Positions 15,343 to 24,111 are shown, counted from the stretch's first letter. The stretch is DNA of 56,478 nt from Sediminibacterium magnilacihabitans (GCA_002973575.1 PVEQ01000020.1:1-56478), one strand, 5' to 3'. Translations and numbers: made by a program. The notes: generated by a model from the letters alone, not told the origin.

Positions 15343-17004
15343 TTATTTGATCACTTCTTCTATTGATTTTCCAATAGAACCGCTGGGCATCTGTATGTGC
15401 AACAAGGCAGCCAGTGTTACGGCGATGTCGGTCATATAGGTTTCCCGGCTGGTACTTCCTTTCTTAATACCCCATCCGTACCATACCAGTGGAATATGCG
15501 CATCATAGGCATTCCATACACCATGACTGAGTCCTGTTTTACCGCCATCCATGATACCGGGCTTGCCAATGACCTGGAGGTCGCCGGACCGCTGCGGGTT
15601 GTAACCATTGATGATCATTTCGCGCAGTTTGGCAGGAACGGTTGCCGTAGCGGCATGGGGTTTATCAATCACCTGGTAAACCTGGTCTTTTTTCAACAGG
15701 TATTGTATGAAGGCTTTCTTCACGTTTGATGCATCGAATTTGGCTGAATCCATCAGCGTGTGATCCAGGTATACATCGTATTCTGTAACGAAACGCACCA
15801 GGTTCAGGCCATTGAATTGTTGTTTGGAAAAATCGGTGAGGTCTTTTTTGATCTCGCCATCATCCCAGGAGGCAGACAGTAACCTGTTCTTTTGCAGGAA
15901 AGCAGGTATATGCGGGGCCGCGTGATCGGCAGAGAGGAAGACAGTATACTGGTCTTTGCCAACGGTTTTGTCGAGATAGCTGAACAGTTTACCCAATGTT
16001 TCATCCAGCCGTACATAAGTATCGAGCAGCTCCCATGAATGGGTGCCGAAAGCATGTCCCACATAATCGGTAGAAGAAAAACTAACCGCCAGGAAATCGG
16101 TGTTATTGCCTTTGCCCATTTGTTCGCCGGCGATGGTGGCTTTGGCGAGTTCCAGCAGAAGGTCATTGCCAAAAGGAGTGCTGGCTATCTTACCATAATC
16201 TTTTCCCTTGTATGATTGCAGTGTATACGGCATCTGGCGCGCATTATCACCGAAGGGCCTTGCTTCGTAGCTGTTCTCGTCGCTGTCGCAATATTGTTCA
16301 TAAACTGATTTATCAAGTGCCAGTGTCCAGTTCTTTTCATAAAAAGAATCTACCAACTTACGCTGGTTGAACTGTTGCATCCATGCCGGCAGTGATTTGC
16401 TGTAATAAGTGCTGGTGATAAAATTACCGGTCTTGCTATCGTACCAGAAAGCGCCATTGGCGGCATGTCCCGCCGGGATGATGGCGCCGCGGTCTTTTAT
16501 GGAAATACCCCATACTTTGCTGTGGAAATTACTGGCCAGTTTCAACTCATCGGTAATGGTAGTAGCCAATACATTCGCCGGGCTCATTTGTCCGGCACTC
16601 TCATTATTGCTGCCTACAGTAAACACATTCTTATCATCTGTACAGTAAACCACGCGCTGCAGGTTATTATCCCACCAATTGTTGCCGGTGATACCGTTAA
16701 TGGCTGGGGTGGTTCCGGTATAAATACAGGCATGTCCGCAGGCTGTTACAGTAGGTAAATAGGGAACGAAGGTATTATCGCAGGAAAATCCTTCACCCAA
16801 CAATCTTTTAAAACCGCCACCGGTTTTGTAAAGGTCATAAAAGCGATAGAGATAATCCCAGCGCATCTGGTCTACTACAATGCCTACCACCAGTTTGGGC
16901 CGGGCAATGCCTTGTACAGTTGCCGGTTTGACGGTTTTTTGGGCATAACTAACGCCGGTAATGATCGATAGGGCTAGCAAAGGGGCTAAAAAGGTCTTTC
17001 TCAT
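15343..17004 (-). CDS. pafA: PafA-type alkaline phosphatase, secreted
   Basis: The 553-residue product has a signal peptide (MRKTFLAPLLALSIITGVSYA) and belongs to the phosphate-irrepressible PafA branch of the alkaline phosphatase superfamily. It should release phosphate from phosphomonoesters in the periplasm. A nucleophilic Thr lies in LPTVTACGHACIYTG (about 83-97), the Asn in GITGNNWWDN, and the Lys/Arg pair in SIKDRGAIIPAGH that marks the PafA subgroup. Metal ligands include VVDQMRWDY and LSADHAAPHIP. Length matches known PafA enzymes. It is transcribed away from the serine palmitoyltransferase-like gene. Phosphodiesterase activity is a possible alternative, but the Lys/Arg pair argues for monoesterase. 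Confidence 0.9.
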   Translation of the reverse strand: MRKTFLAPLLALSIITGVSYAQKTVKPATVQGIARPKLVVGIVVDQMRWDYLYRFYDLYKTGGGFKRLLGEGFSCDNTFVPYLPTVTACGHACIYTGTTPAINGITGNNWWDNNLQRVVYCTDDKNVFTVGSNNESAGQMSPANVLATTITDELKLASNFHSKVWGISIKDRGAIIPAGHAANGAFWYDSKTGNFITSTYYSKSLPAWMQQFNQRKLVDSFYEKNWTLALDKSVYEQYCDSDENSYEARPFGDNARQMPYTLQSYKGKDYGKIASTPFGNDLLLELAKATIAGEQMGKGNNTDFLAVSFSSTDYVGHAFGTHSWELLDTYVRLDETLGKLFSYLDKTVGKDQYTVFLSADHAAPHIPAFLQKNRLLSASWDDGEIKKDLTDFSKQQFNGLNLVRFVTEYDVYLDHTLMDSAKFDASNVKKAFIQYLLKKDQVYQVIDKPHAATATVPAKLREMIINGYNPQRSGDLQVIGKPGIMDGGKTGLSHGVWNAYDAHIPLVWYGWGIKKGSTSRETYMTDIAVTLAALLHIQMPSGSIGKSIEEVIK

Positions 17005-17132
17005 GGTCGCTCGTCTTTACAAGATTTTTAACAGGCCGTGAAGGTAAGTGATGAAAGCCTTAAAAAACGGCAACTGGCGGTTAAAATAGACCTGCAAATA
17101 TTGCGGGGGAATAGACTGGTGCTGTAAAACCG

Positions 17133-17164
17133 TTTGCTGACTAAGTTTTAATGGGTTAATTTTG
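17133..17164 (+). promoter_or_regulatory. Promoter of the serine palmitoyltransferase-like gene
   Basis: TTTG at 17133-17136 and TAATTTTG at 17157-17164, with a 20-base spacer, match the Bacteroidota consensus. The -7 element lies 35 bases upstream of the ATG at 17200. Confidence 0.75.
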
Positions 17165-17199
17165 CACCAATTTTATAACCAAAGTAATAATTTAATAAT

Positions 17200-18459
17200 A
17201 TGGCAGATATCTTTGAGAAGCTGGTTAAGAACCACGGACCGCTTGGTCAGCACCGCGAGAGAGCGCATGGTTATTTTGCATTCCCCAAGTTGGAAGGTGA
17301 AATCGGTAGCAGGATGAAGTTTCGCGGGAAAGAAATGATTGTCTGGAGTCTTAACAATTATCTCGGATTAGCCAATCATCCCGAAGTACGTAAGATAGAT
17401 GCAGAAGCATCTGTACAGTATGGTCTGGCATTGCCCATGGGTGCGCGTATGATGAGTGGTAACAGCAATTACCATGAGCAACTGGAAAAAGAACTGGCCG
17501 AATTTGAAGGGAAAGAAGATGCGATATTGTTGAACTTCGGTTACCAGGGTATTATGAGTGCGATCGATGCCATTTGCGGACGCCACGATGTGATCGTGTA
17601 CGATGCAGAGAGCCACGCTTGTATCATCGACGGATTGCGCTTGCATCCCGGCCATCGTTATGTGTATAAGCACAACGATGTGGAAGACCTCGATAAACAA
17701 CTGCAGCGCGCTGCGGCACTTGTAGAAAAACAAAAAACGGGCGGCATACTCGTGATCACCGAAGGTGTATTCGGTATGGCGGGCGATCAGGGTAAACTCA
17801 AAGAAATTGCCGATCTGAAAAATAAATATGAATTCCGTTTACTGGTTGACGATGCGCACGGCTTTGGTACCCTGGGTAAAACAGGTGCTGGTGCCGGTGA
17901 AGAGCAGGGATGCCAGGATGCGATTGATCTTTACTTCTCTACCTTCGCTAAATCAATGGCATCTATCGGCGCTTTCATGGCAGGCCCCAAGATCATTATC
18001 GATTATATACGCTACAACATCCGCTCTCAGATATTTGCTAAAAGTTTGCCGATGCCCATTGTACTAGGTAACCTCAAGCGCCTGGATATGCTGCGCACCA
18101 TGCCTGAGCTGAAAGAAAAACTGTGGAGCAATGCGCTTAAACTGCAAAGAGGTTTGAAGGAAAGAGGATTTGATATTGGCAAAACCGATTCACCTGTTAC
18201 GCCTGTATATATGAAGGGCGGGGTTGAAGAAGCTACTGCCATGGTGATGGACCTGCGTGAGAACTATCATATCTTCTGTTCTATCGTAGTGTATCCTGTG
18301 ATCCCTAAAGGACATATCATTTATCGCCTGATCCCAACTTCTGTACACACTGATGCGGATATCGAAGAAACACTGAAAGCATTCACTGAAACAAAAGCCA
18401 AACTTGATGCAGGGGCGTATAAAGTAGAGGCCATTCCAGATATGGCAGAAGCCAATTAA
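17200..18459 (+). CDS. Serine palmitoyltransferase-like alpha-oxoamine synthase
   Basis: The 419-residue PLP enzyme belongs to the alpha-oxoamine synthase family, which condenses an amino acid with an acyl-CoA (serine palmitoyltransferase, KBL, BioF). Visible motifs are SLNNYLGLANHPEV, MGARMMSGNSNYHEQLEKELAEFEG, the PLP-aspartate region LLVDDAHGFGTLGKTGAG and the PLP lysine in YFSTFAKSMASIGAF (about 249). Sphingolipids are characteristic of Bacteroidota, and this gene resembles their SPT more than BioF. No biotin genes are nearby and it is monocistronic with a strong promoter, so a role in 3-ketosphinganine formation is favoured. KBL (threonine breakdown) is the main alternative. Confidence 0.87.
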   Translation: MADIFEKLVKNHGPLGQHRERAHGYFAFPKLEGEIGSRMKFRGKEMIVWSLNNYLGLANHPEVRKIDAEASVQYGLALPMGARMMSGNSNYHEQLEKELAEFEGKEDAILLNFGYQGIMSAIDAICGRHDVIVYDAESHACIIDGLRLHPGHRYVYKHNDVEDLDKQLQRAAALVEKQKTGGILVITEGVFGMAGDQGKLKEIADLKNKYEFRLLVDDAHGFGTLGKTGAGAGEEQGCQDAIDLYFSTFAKSMASIGAFMAGPKIIIDYIRYNIRSQIFAKSLPMPIVLGNLKRLDMLRTMPELKEKLWSNALKLQRGLKERGFDIGKTDSPVTPVYMKGGVEEATAMVMDLRENYHIFCSIVVYPVIPKGHIIYRLIPTSVHTDADIEETLKAFTETKAKLDAGAYKVEAIPDMAEAN

Positions 18460-18461
18460 TC

Positions 18462-18580
18462 AATTCGGCAATTCGGCAATTCGACAATATTAGCATTGCA
18501 ATAAAAAAAGCCCATTCGGGCTTTTTTTATTGCTGGTTGGACATCATTGACTAATTGTCGAATTGCCGAATTGTCGAATT
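18462..18580. repeat. Nested palindrome: 27-bp inverted repeat around a terminator
   Basis: Left arm 18462-18488 contains AATTCGGC-type units repeated three times at an 8-base period. The right arm 18554-18580 is its complement with one mismatch. Between them lies a second palindrome (18498-18513 with 18518-18533, loop ATTC) with a long A run and T run. The inner part acts as a bidirectional terminator for the convergent genes ending at 18459 and 18584. The outer arms may be a dispersed element. Confidence 0.8.
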
Positions 18581-18583
18581 TTT

Positions 18584-19429
18584 TCAGAGTTTTTTGATTA
18601 GCTCAATTCCTAATTTCACGTATTCATCGTTTTTAGCTGTAGTGGCTAATGCGATGCATTTTTCGGCACTTGTTTTGGCGCTGATCTTATCACCCATTTC
18701 TTTCTGGATTTTTGCTTTCAGGAGGAAGAGCCAGAAAGCCTGTGGATTGGCTTCGGTAGCTTTGGTGGCATACTTCAATGCTTGGGGCAGGTCTTTATCC
18801 CATTCATAATAAAAATTGGCTGCGGGCTGGTATACATTCGGGTTTACGGGATCGGCATTCAGGGCTTTGTCTATCTGTGCCCTCAGACGGTCTTTTGTAT
18901 TGGTGCTGATGGGAATGCGTACGGTGGTATTGCCCCATACCAATCTCAAATCGCAGGTCTCGCGCTGGATATTGGCAAACTGCATGGTGAAAGTCTCCAT
19001 GGGTGTACCAAACTTTTCTGCCTTAACGGTAAATCGTACCACATCTTCTGCTTCTTTATAACCATCGGTACCCCAATTGTTCACACCGGTGTTGATGATG
19101 ATGTCCCAGAATTCTTTTCCTGGTATGGTGTATAATACATAAGTGCCGGTGTCGAGCATTTTTCCACCGATAGTCACTTTATCGGAGAAATGGATCCTGG
19201 TAGCGGCATTAGCGCCTGTGCGCCACAATTTGCCCAGGGGAGCCAGTTCACTGTTCGCTTGAAACAATGCGCGGCTTTTGATGTTGGGGCGTGAATAAGT
19301 GAGTTCAATGGTGCCCATGCCGAAAGCTTGTGTGATCTTTTGTTCCGGACTGGGCGCAGGCATTTTAATGGGTTGTGCAAATGCCTGTATGCTGCAAAAG
19401 CCAAGCATTGCCAGAAAAGTTTTTTTCAT
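18584..19429 (-). CDS. DUF2911 domain protein with TPR-like C-terminus
   Basis: The 281-residue product has a signal peptide (MKKTFLAMLGFCSIQAFAQ) and a DUF2911 domain at about 25-175. Its typical motifs are LTYSRPNIKSR, KLWRTGANAATRIHFSDKV and YVLYTIPGKEFWDIIIN. The C-terminal third (about 190-281) is helical and TPR-like (PNVYQPAANFYYEWDKDLPQALKYATKATEANPQ). DUF2911 proteins are common in Bacteroidota and have no settled function; the fold suggests binding rather than catalysis. It is monocistronic and convergent with the serine palmitoyltransferase-like gene. Confidence 0.88.
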   Translation of the reverse strand: MKKTFLAMLGFCSIQAFAQPIKMPAPSPEQKITQAFGMGTIELTYSRPNIKSRALFQANSELAPLGKLWRTGANAATRIHFSDKVTIGGKMLDTGTYVLYTIPGKEFWDIIINTGVNNWGTDGYKEAEDVVRFTVKAEKFGTPMETFTMQFANIQRETCDLRLVWGNTTVRIPISTNTKDRLRAQIDKALNADPVNPNVYQPAANFYYEWDKDLPQALKYATKATEANPQAFWLFLLKAKIQKEMGDKISAKTSAEKCIALATTAKNDEYVKLGIELIKKL

Positions 19430-19474
19430 AACCGTTCTTGATTTTAGGAAACAAACCTAGTCATTTTTGCGATA

Positions 19475-20569
19475 CTAGAATTCCAGGTTGAGACGGAATG
19501 TGCCGGGCTTTTTTACATTGCCTGCCAGCCAAACAGGACCATCCAGTAATGCCTGCTTTATTTTCCGTGTCATCACACGGCCAAATGAATCGAGGTTGCG
19601 ATCGAAAGCACGGATAATAATGACATCTTTGATTTTACCTGTTTCGTCCAGCACCAGGTCGCTCACCACTTCGCCATGCGTGTCTGCACCCAGTTTGCCG
19701 GCGAAGTATTCGTTGAAATGGTTCCATCCTCCATCGGGACTTAAGTTGAGGCTGTCGACCGGCGCTGTAGAACGTTGCGTTGCATGACCGGCAGCTTCTT
19801 TTGGCGCTTGACGCGCAGCACCTACTATCACTACTTCAGAAAGTTCCGATTTTGAAGAGTCGACATCTTTGGTTGCTCGTCCGCGCAGCATCATAGGCTG
19901 TTGCTGACCAGCAGCAGCTGCTACTGCTTTGCCAGGCGCTGCCGCCAGCGGAACGAAAGCATGTTTCATGGCTTTGTCAGACTGGATATCGGCAAGTGCG
20001 GTTACTGGCGGTTCTGTTTTAGCAGAGGAAAGGGTTGTTGAAGCACTGGCATTAGCAACAGGAGGTTGAGCAACTGTGTTCTGGTTGTGGGTTGGCAATC
20101 TTTTTCTATCTGCGGGTGATGTTTGTGCCAACGCAGGCTCTACTGGTTGAGTGGTAGTATCAGTAGCTACAGGAGCGGCCGCAACTCCTTTTTTTGCAGT
20201 AACAGGAGCAACAGCTATTTCCTGCTTGACAGCAGAAGAATGCATGAGATACCATCCTGTACCACCAATACCCGCCAAAGCAATGATAACAGCAGCAGCA
20301 CGCCACCAGCGTTTGGCAACGAAACCGCCTTTTATTACAGTTGCCTGCCTGTTTTTTTGTTGCAGCAATTGCTGTTGAATATTTTGTAAGTGTGTCCTGG
20401 CGATATGCATACTGGATCCCCGGTACCCTTCGATGGCATCGGCCAGCAAAGGATCTTGCAATGCAGCTTTTTCCATGGCATGCATTTCGGCGGGTGACAG
20501 GCTACCTTGCAGATACTGTTCAATATCTGTCAGTGTATACGATCTGTTATGTGGCGCCTGTTCATTCAT
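19475..20569 (-). CDS. Anti-sigma-like protein with TonB C-terminal-like domain
   Basis: The 364-residue product has a cytoplasmic N-terminus with YTLTDIEQYLQGSLSPAEMHAMEK (about 10-33), the same anti-sigma pattern as the gene at 10995. One transmembrane helix lies near 88-108 (WWRAAAVIIALAGIGGTGWYL). A long Ala/Thr/Pro/Gln-rich periplasmic linker follows, then a TonB-C-like domain (about 290-364: GEVVSDLVLDETGKIKDVIIIRAFDRNLDSFG). It overlaps the upstream sigma gene by eight bases. The fusion suggests direct contact with an outer-membrane TonB-dependent partner, but this is inference. Confidence 0.85.
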   Translation of the reverse strand: MNEQAPHNRSYTLTDIEQYLQGSLSPAEMHAMEKAALQDPLLADAIEGYRGSSMHIARTHLQNIQQQLLQQKNRQATVIKGGFVAKRWWRAAAVIIALAGIGGTGWYLMHSSAVKQEIAVAPVTAKKGVAAAPVATDTTTQPVEPALAQTSPADRKRLPTHNQNTVAQPPVANASASTTLSSAKTEPPVTALADIQSDKAMKHAFVPLAAAPGKAVAAAAGQQQPMMLRGRATKDVDSSKSELSEVVIVGAARQAPKEAAGHATQRSTAPVDSLNLSPDGGWNHFNEYFAGKLGADTHGEVVSDLVLDETGKIKDVIIIRAFDRNLDSFGRVMTRKIKQALLDGPVWLAGNVKKPGTFRLNLEF

Positions 20570-21134
20570 GGCTATCCATACAGTTTTTTAAGTTTCTCCT
20601 TCCATTCTGCACCAGGCTGCGCACTTTGTTCCAGTCATGCCCGGTGATGGCTACAATTTCATTGTAACATTTACCTTGCAGATAAAATAGTTGGATGCTG
20701 TTTTTCTGCTCCGGGTTTAAGGCTTTTATACAGTCTTCCAATTTTTGCAATTCTTTTTCTTTTTCCAGTATATCATCCAGATGCGAAAAATCTTCCGATT
20801 GCATAAACTCCTGCTGAAATGCAATTGGAGGTGCTTTTTTATACTTACGTAACTGCATCAGGCAATGGTTTTTGGTTACCACGTACAGCCAGCTTTTGAA
20901 CCGGTCTACCGAATGTGTTTGCAGTTTGTTAACGAGCTCTTGGTAAATATCCATCACGGCGTCTTTGGCCGCATCAGGAGAAGAGAGGTATTTGAGCGCG
21001 GTTCCATATACCAGGTCGGTATAACGGAGATACAATGCGGCCAGCAGTTGCTGATCGCCGTTTGACTGGTACTGTTTCAACAGTGCTTCATCTGAACTGG
21101 CTGTTATATTCTCTATGTGCTTTACCGGAACCAT
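20562..21134 (-). CDS. ECF-type RNA polymerase sigma factor
   Basis: Read from the ATG at 21134, the 190-residue protein starts MVPVKHIENITASSDEALLKQY. An upstream in-frame ATG (21194) adds a basic stretch without family resemblance. Region 2 (LAALYLRYTDLVYGTALKYLSSPDAAKDAVMDIYQELVNKL...WLYVVTKNHCLMQLRKYK) and region 4 (IKALNPEQKNSIQLFYLQGKCYNEIVAITGHDWNKVRSLVQNGRRNLKN) are intact. It is coupled to the anti-sigma/TonB-like gene and divergent from the truncated CarboxypepD_reg/vWA gene, with less than 80 bases between the two starts. Confidence 0.93.
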   Translation of the reverse strand: MVPVKHIENITASSDEALLKQYQSNGDQQLLAALYLRYTDLVYGTALKYLSSPDAAKDAVMDIYQELVNKLQTHSVDRFKSWLYVVTKNHCLMQLRKYKKAPPIAFQQEFMQSEDFSHLDDILEKEKELQKLEDCIKALNPEQKNSIQLFYLQGKCYNEIVAITGHDWNKVRSLVQNGRRNLKNCMDSHE

Positions 21135-21212
21135 GAAAGTGAAATGAAGATAATTTTTTTTCGCCTTCCTGTGTAATTCTTTCCGTGCCGGCATCTTTTC
21201 TGAAAAAACACT

Positions 21213-21746
21213 ATGAAATACAAGATGCTATTGGGCTGCCTGCTGTTGGTGATGGCAACAGCCTTTGTTTCCTCATCGCGCGAGGTGAGCGGCAGGGTCG
21301 TGAACGAATCGGGTAAGCCGGTATCCAAAGCCAGGATATCGATCAGAGGAACGCAAACGGTGGCTGTTGCCGATAGCCTCGGCCGTTTCAATTTGTTGGT
21401 GAACAATGACCAGGCCGTATTGATCATTACAGCGGCTGGGTTTGAGACCCGGGAACAGCCTGTTGGAAAGCACACACAGGTAACCGTTCATTTGAAATCT
21501 GTGGTACAGGCGGTTACATTACCGGCAAAACTGAAAGAACCGGAACCGCTGCAGGATATGATAGTGATGGGTTCTTCATTGAGTAAGGCTGCGATCAATA
21601 CGCATCAATACTACACGACATTCAATGATAGGTTGAGGCTGGCAGGTAAAGCTGCTGCAGGTGTCTCTGTTCGACAAAACAACCTTCATCTGTTTCCTAT
21701 AACCCGTGAACCATTCAACAGGGAAGGATATGATCACGTTGATTGA
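21213..21746 (+). pseudogene. Truncated CarboxypepD_reg / vWA (YfbK-like) protein
   Basis: The 177-residue frame has a signal peptide (MKYKMLLGCLLLVMATAFVSS) and a carboxypeptidase-regulatory-like beta-sandwich (SGRVVNESGKPVSKARISIRG, about 26-100). The linker that follows ends NREGYDHVD. In full-length Bacteroidota relatives, a phrase like EGYDxIxEN leads straight into a large vWA-YfbK region of several hundred residues. Here the frame stops after HVD, and the following DNA is non-coding with REP-like repeats, so the vWA part has probably been lost. It is divergent from a sigma/anti-sigma pair. The remaining fragment might still be secreted. The family reference is from memory and was not searched. 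Confidence 0.7.
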
Positions 21747-21802
21747 TAAGGCAGCTGTGTTATCTGATAGCAAAGAGCTTGTTCATGCTGATTAACTATT
21801 TG

Positions 21803-21951
21803 TCGTCACCCGGAATGCCCAACGATCGTCATCCCGACCGCCCAACGATCGTCATCCCGAGCGTAGCCGAGGGATCTGCCTGAATGTTCAGCAGGTCCTT
21901 CGACTCGCTTCGCTCGCTCAGGATGACGTTCTTCGCTTAGTCAGGATGACG
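21803..21951. repeat. REP-like palindromic repeat cluster
   Basis: A 21-base unit (GCCCAACGATCGTCATCCCGA) occurs at 21817-21837 and again at 21840-21860, a 23-base period. A large imperfect palindrome follows: CGTCATCCCGAGCG near 21850 pairs with CGCTCAGGATGACG at 21915-21928. A further partial copy, GTCAGGATGACGATG, lies near 21941-21954. The CGTCATCC...GGATGACG pattern resembles the dispersed intergenic palindromes of many bacterial genomes. It fills the gap between the truncated vWA gene and xerD. Confidence 0.85.
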
Positions 21952-21957
21952 ATGTTG

Positions 21958-22857
21958 TTATTTAAAGGCCGGGTGAAACTGGTGCAAAGTGTCTCTTAAA
22001 TAATCCCTGTCGAGATGGGTGTAGATCTCTGTAGTGGTGATGCTTTCATGGCCCAGCATTTCCTGTACCGCACGGAGATCGGCACCTCCTTCTACCAGGT
22101 GTGTGGCGAAGGAATGACGAAACGTATGCGGCGATATGTTTTTGGTGATGCCCGCTTTCGCGGCCAGGTCTTTGATGATGTAAAAGATCATCACGCGGCT
22201 CAGCCCTGTGCCTCGTTTATTCAGGAAAAGAATATCCTCATACCCGTTCTTGATCAGCTGGTGTGAACGGATGAGGTCTTTGTACTGTTTGATGTATTTG
22301 ACCGCGTCATTGCCAATGGGTACGAGGCGTTCTTTGTCGCCCTTGCCGGTTACGCGCACATAGCCAACATCGAGATAGAGGCAGGATATTTTCAGTCCGA
22401 TGAGTTCGCTTACGCGCAGCCCGCAACTGTACATGGTTTCCAGTATGGCTTTGTTGCGTCCGCCGTCGGGCGTGCTTTGGTCTACCTGTGCAATGAGCGA
22501 CTCAATCTCTGCAAAGCTCAATGTATCGGGCAGGGTCCTTTTGGTACGTGGTGCTTCCAGCAACAAGGAGGGGTCTTTTTGTGCTATCTGCTCTGCCAGG
22601 CAGTATTTATAAAAACTGCGGATACCGGAAATGATGCGGGCCTGGGAGGTAGCCGTCATACCCAGTTCGTTGATCCATTTTACGAACTGCTGCAATTCTT
22701 TCAATTCAACGTCACCCGGTGTCTTGAGCAGGTTGTTCGCCTGCAGGAATTGTGTCAGCTTTTCTACATCACGCAGGTAAGCTTCCACCGAGTGTTCGCT
22801 CAGCGATTTTTCCAGCCTCAGGTAGGCTTTGTATCCTTTTTTATAAGCTTCCCACAT
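21958..22857 (-). CDS. xerD: Tyrosine recombinase XerD
   Basis: The 299-residue protein (from the ATG at 22857; an upstream in-frame ATG at 22887 is possible) has an N-terminal SAM-like core-binding domain (YLRLEKSLSEHSVEAYLRDVEKL). Its catalytic domain contains the tyrosine-recombinase residues: Arg in YSCGLRVSELIGLK, Lys in TGKGDKERLVPIG, His/Arg in SPHTFRHSFATH, His in LGHESITTTEIYTH and the C-terminal Tyr. XerD with XerC resolves chromosome dimers at dif. Nearby features give no sign of an integrative element, and no dif-like site was recognised, so a housekeeping role is likely. Confidence 0.94.
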   Translation of the reverse strand: MWEAYKKGYKAYLRLEKSLSEHSVEAYLRDVEKLTQFLQANNLLKTPGDVELKELQQFVKWINELGMTATSQARIISGIRSFYKYCLAEQIAQKDPSLLLEAPRTKRTLPDTLSFAEIESLIAQVDQSTPDGGRNKAILETMYSCGLRVSELIGLKISCLYLDVGYVRVTGKGDKERLVPIGNDAVKYIKQYKDLIRSHQLIKNGYEDILFLNKRGTGLSRVMIFYIIKDLAAKAGITKNISPHTFRHSFATHLVEGGADLRAVQEMLGHESITTTEIYTHLDRDYLRDTLHQFHPAFK

Positions 22858-22919
22858 GATGGATTTGGAATTGCGGGAAAGGTACATGATATTGCGAGTA
22901 CAAATTTCTTTTTTCCCAG

Positions 22920-23414
22920 ATGCAAGTTAATCTACGTTCATTCAAACAAAAGGTGCGTCACAACCAACGCTCATTCCGCAGGTTTTTAACCAAGATCGAA
23001 AAGAACCCGCCGCGCCATCTCGATAAAATAGCCGAAGCTATTGATGCGGAAGTATGGCAGGAAGTTGACTGCCTCAGTTGTGCCAATTGTTGTAAAACCA
23101 TGAGTCCCACTTTCAATAATAAAGACATCAAACGCATTGCAGCCCATTTGGAAATGTCGACCGATGAATTCAAAGAAAAATGGCTCTATTTTGATAAGGC
23201 CGATGGCGACTGGATGAATGTGAAGCAGCCTTGCCAGTTCCTGGACCTGCACACCAATATGTGCAGCATTTATGAAGTGCGTCCGGATGACTGTGCCGGT
23301 TTCCCTCACCTGAAGAAGAAAAAAATGACCGATTACATTCATGTGCACAAACAGAATGTGGCTTACTGTCCGGCAACGTTCAAGATGGTAGAAAAAATGA
23401 TGGCCAAATTATGA
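22920..23414 (+). CDS. YkgJ-family cysteine cluster protein
   Basis: The 164-residue product has the YkgJ-type cluster VDCLSCANCCKTMSPTF (about 43-59), further cysteines in MNVKQPCQFLD and TNMCSIYEVRPDDCAGFPHL, and AYCPATF near the end. The pattern CxxCxxCC...C...C..C is a predicted zinc- or iron-sulfur-binding fold (CxxCxxCC family). Its function is unknown; oxidoreductase or metal handling has been suggested for relatives. It ends four bases before the VIT1/CCC1 transporter gene, so the two are co-transcribed, and a shared role in metal handling is a reasonable guess. Confidence 0.88.
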   Translation: MQVNLRSFKQKVRHNQRSFRRFLTKIEKNPPRHLDKIAEAIDAEVWQEVDCLSCANCCKTMSPTFNNKDIKRIAAHLEMSTDEFKEKWLYFDKADGDWMNVKQPCQFLDLHTNMCSIYEVRPDDCAGFPHLKKKKMTDYIHVHKQNVAYCPATFKMVEKMMAKL

Positions 23415-23418
23415 TCCT

Positions 23419-24111
23419 ATGCCGCATACCGAACAACATTTAAAAAGTTCTGCTTTCATCACCGATGTTGTCATCGGCATGAGCGATGGACTCACCGTAC
23501 CTTTTGCACTGGCTGCGGGTTTGAGTGGAGCTGTAGCCAATAACGCCATAGTGATCACAGCGGGCATCGCTGAAATTGTAGCCGGTTGTATTGCGATGGG
23601 CTTGGGAGGATACCTGGCCGGCAGAACCGAACTGGAACATTACCAAAGTGAATTGAAGAGAGAATACGATGAAGTAGAAAGGGTGCCTGAAAAAGAGAAA
23701 CAGGAAGTAAAAGAGATTTTTGAGGAATACGGGATCGGTGCACAGGGGCAACACCTGTTAGCCGAAGAAATGGCTAAAGACAAACACAAGTGGGTTGATT
23801 TCATGATGAAATTTGAGCTGGGACTGGAGAAGCCCGATCCCAACAGGGCGCGCAATTCTGCACTCACCATTGGCCTGGCGTATTGTGTGGGTGGCCTGTT
23901 GCCGCTGTCGGCTTATTTTTTTACCCGTACGCCGCATGAGGGCTTGTTGGTTTCCGTGGTCATTACCACGATCAGTTTGTTTGTATTCGGTTATTTCAAA
24001 AGTAAGGTTACAGGCCAGGCACCCGTTGCCGGGGCGTTGAAAGTGACCATGATTGGGCTGGTGGCTGCTGCGGCTGCCTTTTTGATAGCCAGGCTTGTAG
24101 GGAACGTCTGA
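23419..24111 (+). CDS. VIT1/CCC1-family iron/manganese transporter
   Basis: The 230-residue protein matches the vacuolar iron transporter family. The N-terminal signature is FITDVVIGMSDGLTVPFALAAGLSG, followed by a hydrophilic helical cytoplasmic metal-binding region (ELEHYQSELKREYDEVERVPEKEKQEVKEIFEEYG, about 75-110). Three C-terminal membrane helices include ALTIGLAYCVGGLLPLSAYFF. About five membrane segments are expected, with the acidic region binding metal. Relatives move Fe2+ or Mn2+ out of the cytosol. Coupling to the cysteine-cluster gene supports a metal-related operon. Confidence 0.92.
   Translation: MPHTEQHLKSSAFITDVVIGMSDGLTVPFALAAGLSGAVANNAIVITAGIAEIVAGCIAMGLGGYLAGRTELEHYQSELKREYDEVERVPEKEKQEVKEIFEEYGIGAQGQHLLAEEMAKDKHKWVDFMMKFELGLEKPDPNRARNSALTIGLAYCVGGLLPLSAYFFTRTPHEGLLVSVVITTISLFVFGYFKSKVTGQAPVAGALKVTMIGLVAAAAAFLIARLVGNV

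Noticed and set aside
21803..21951. CRISPR array
   Set aside because: Repeated units are adjacent or overlapping with no unique spacers of constant length, and no cas gene is present.
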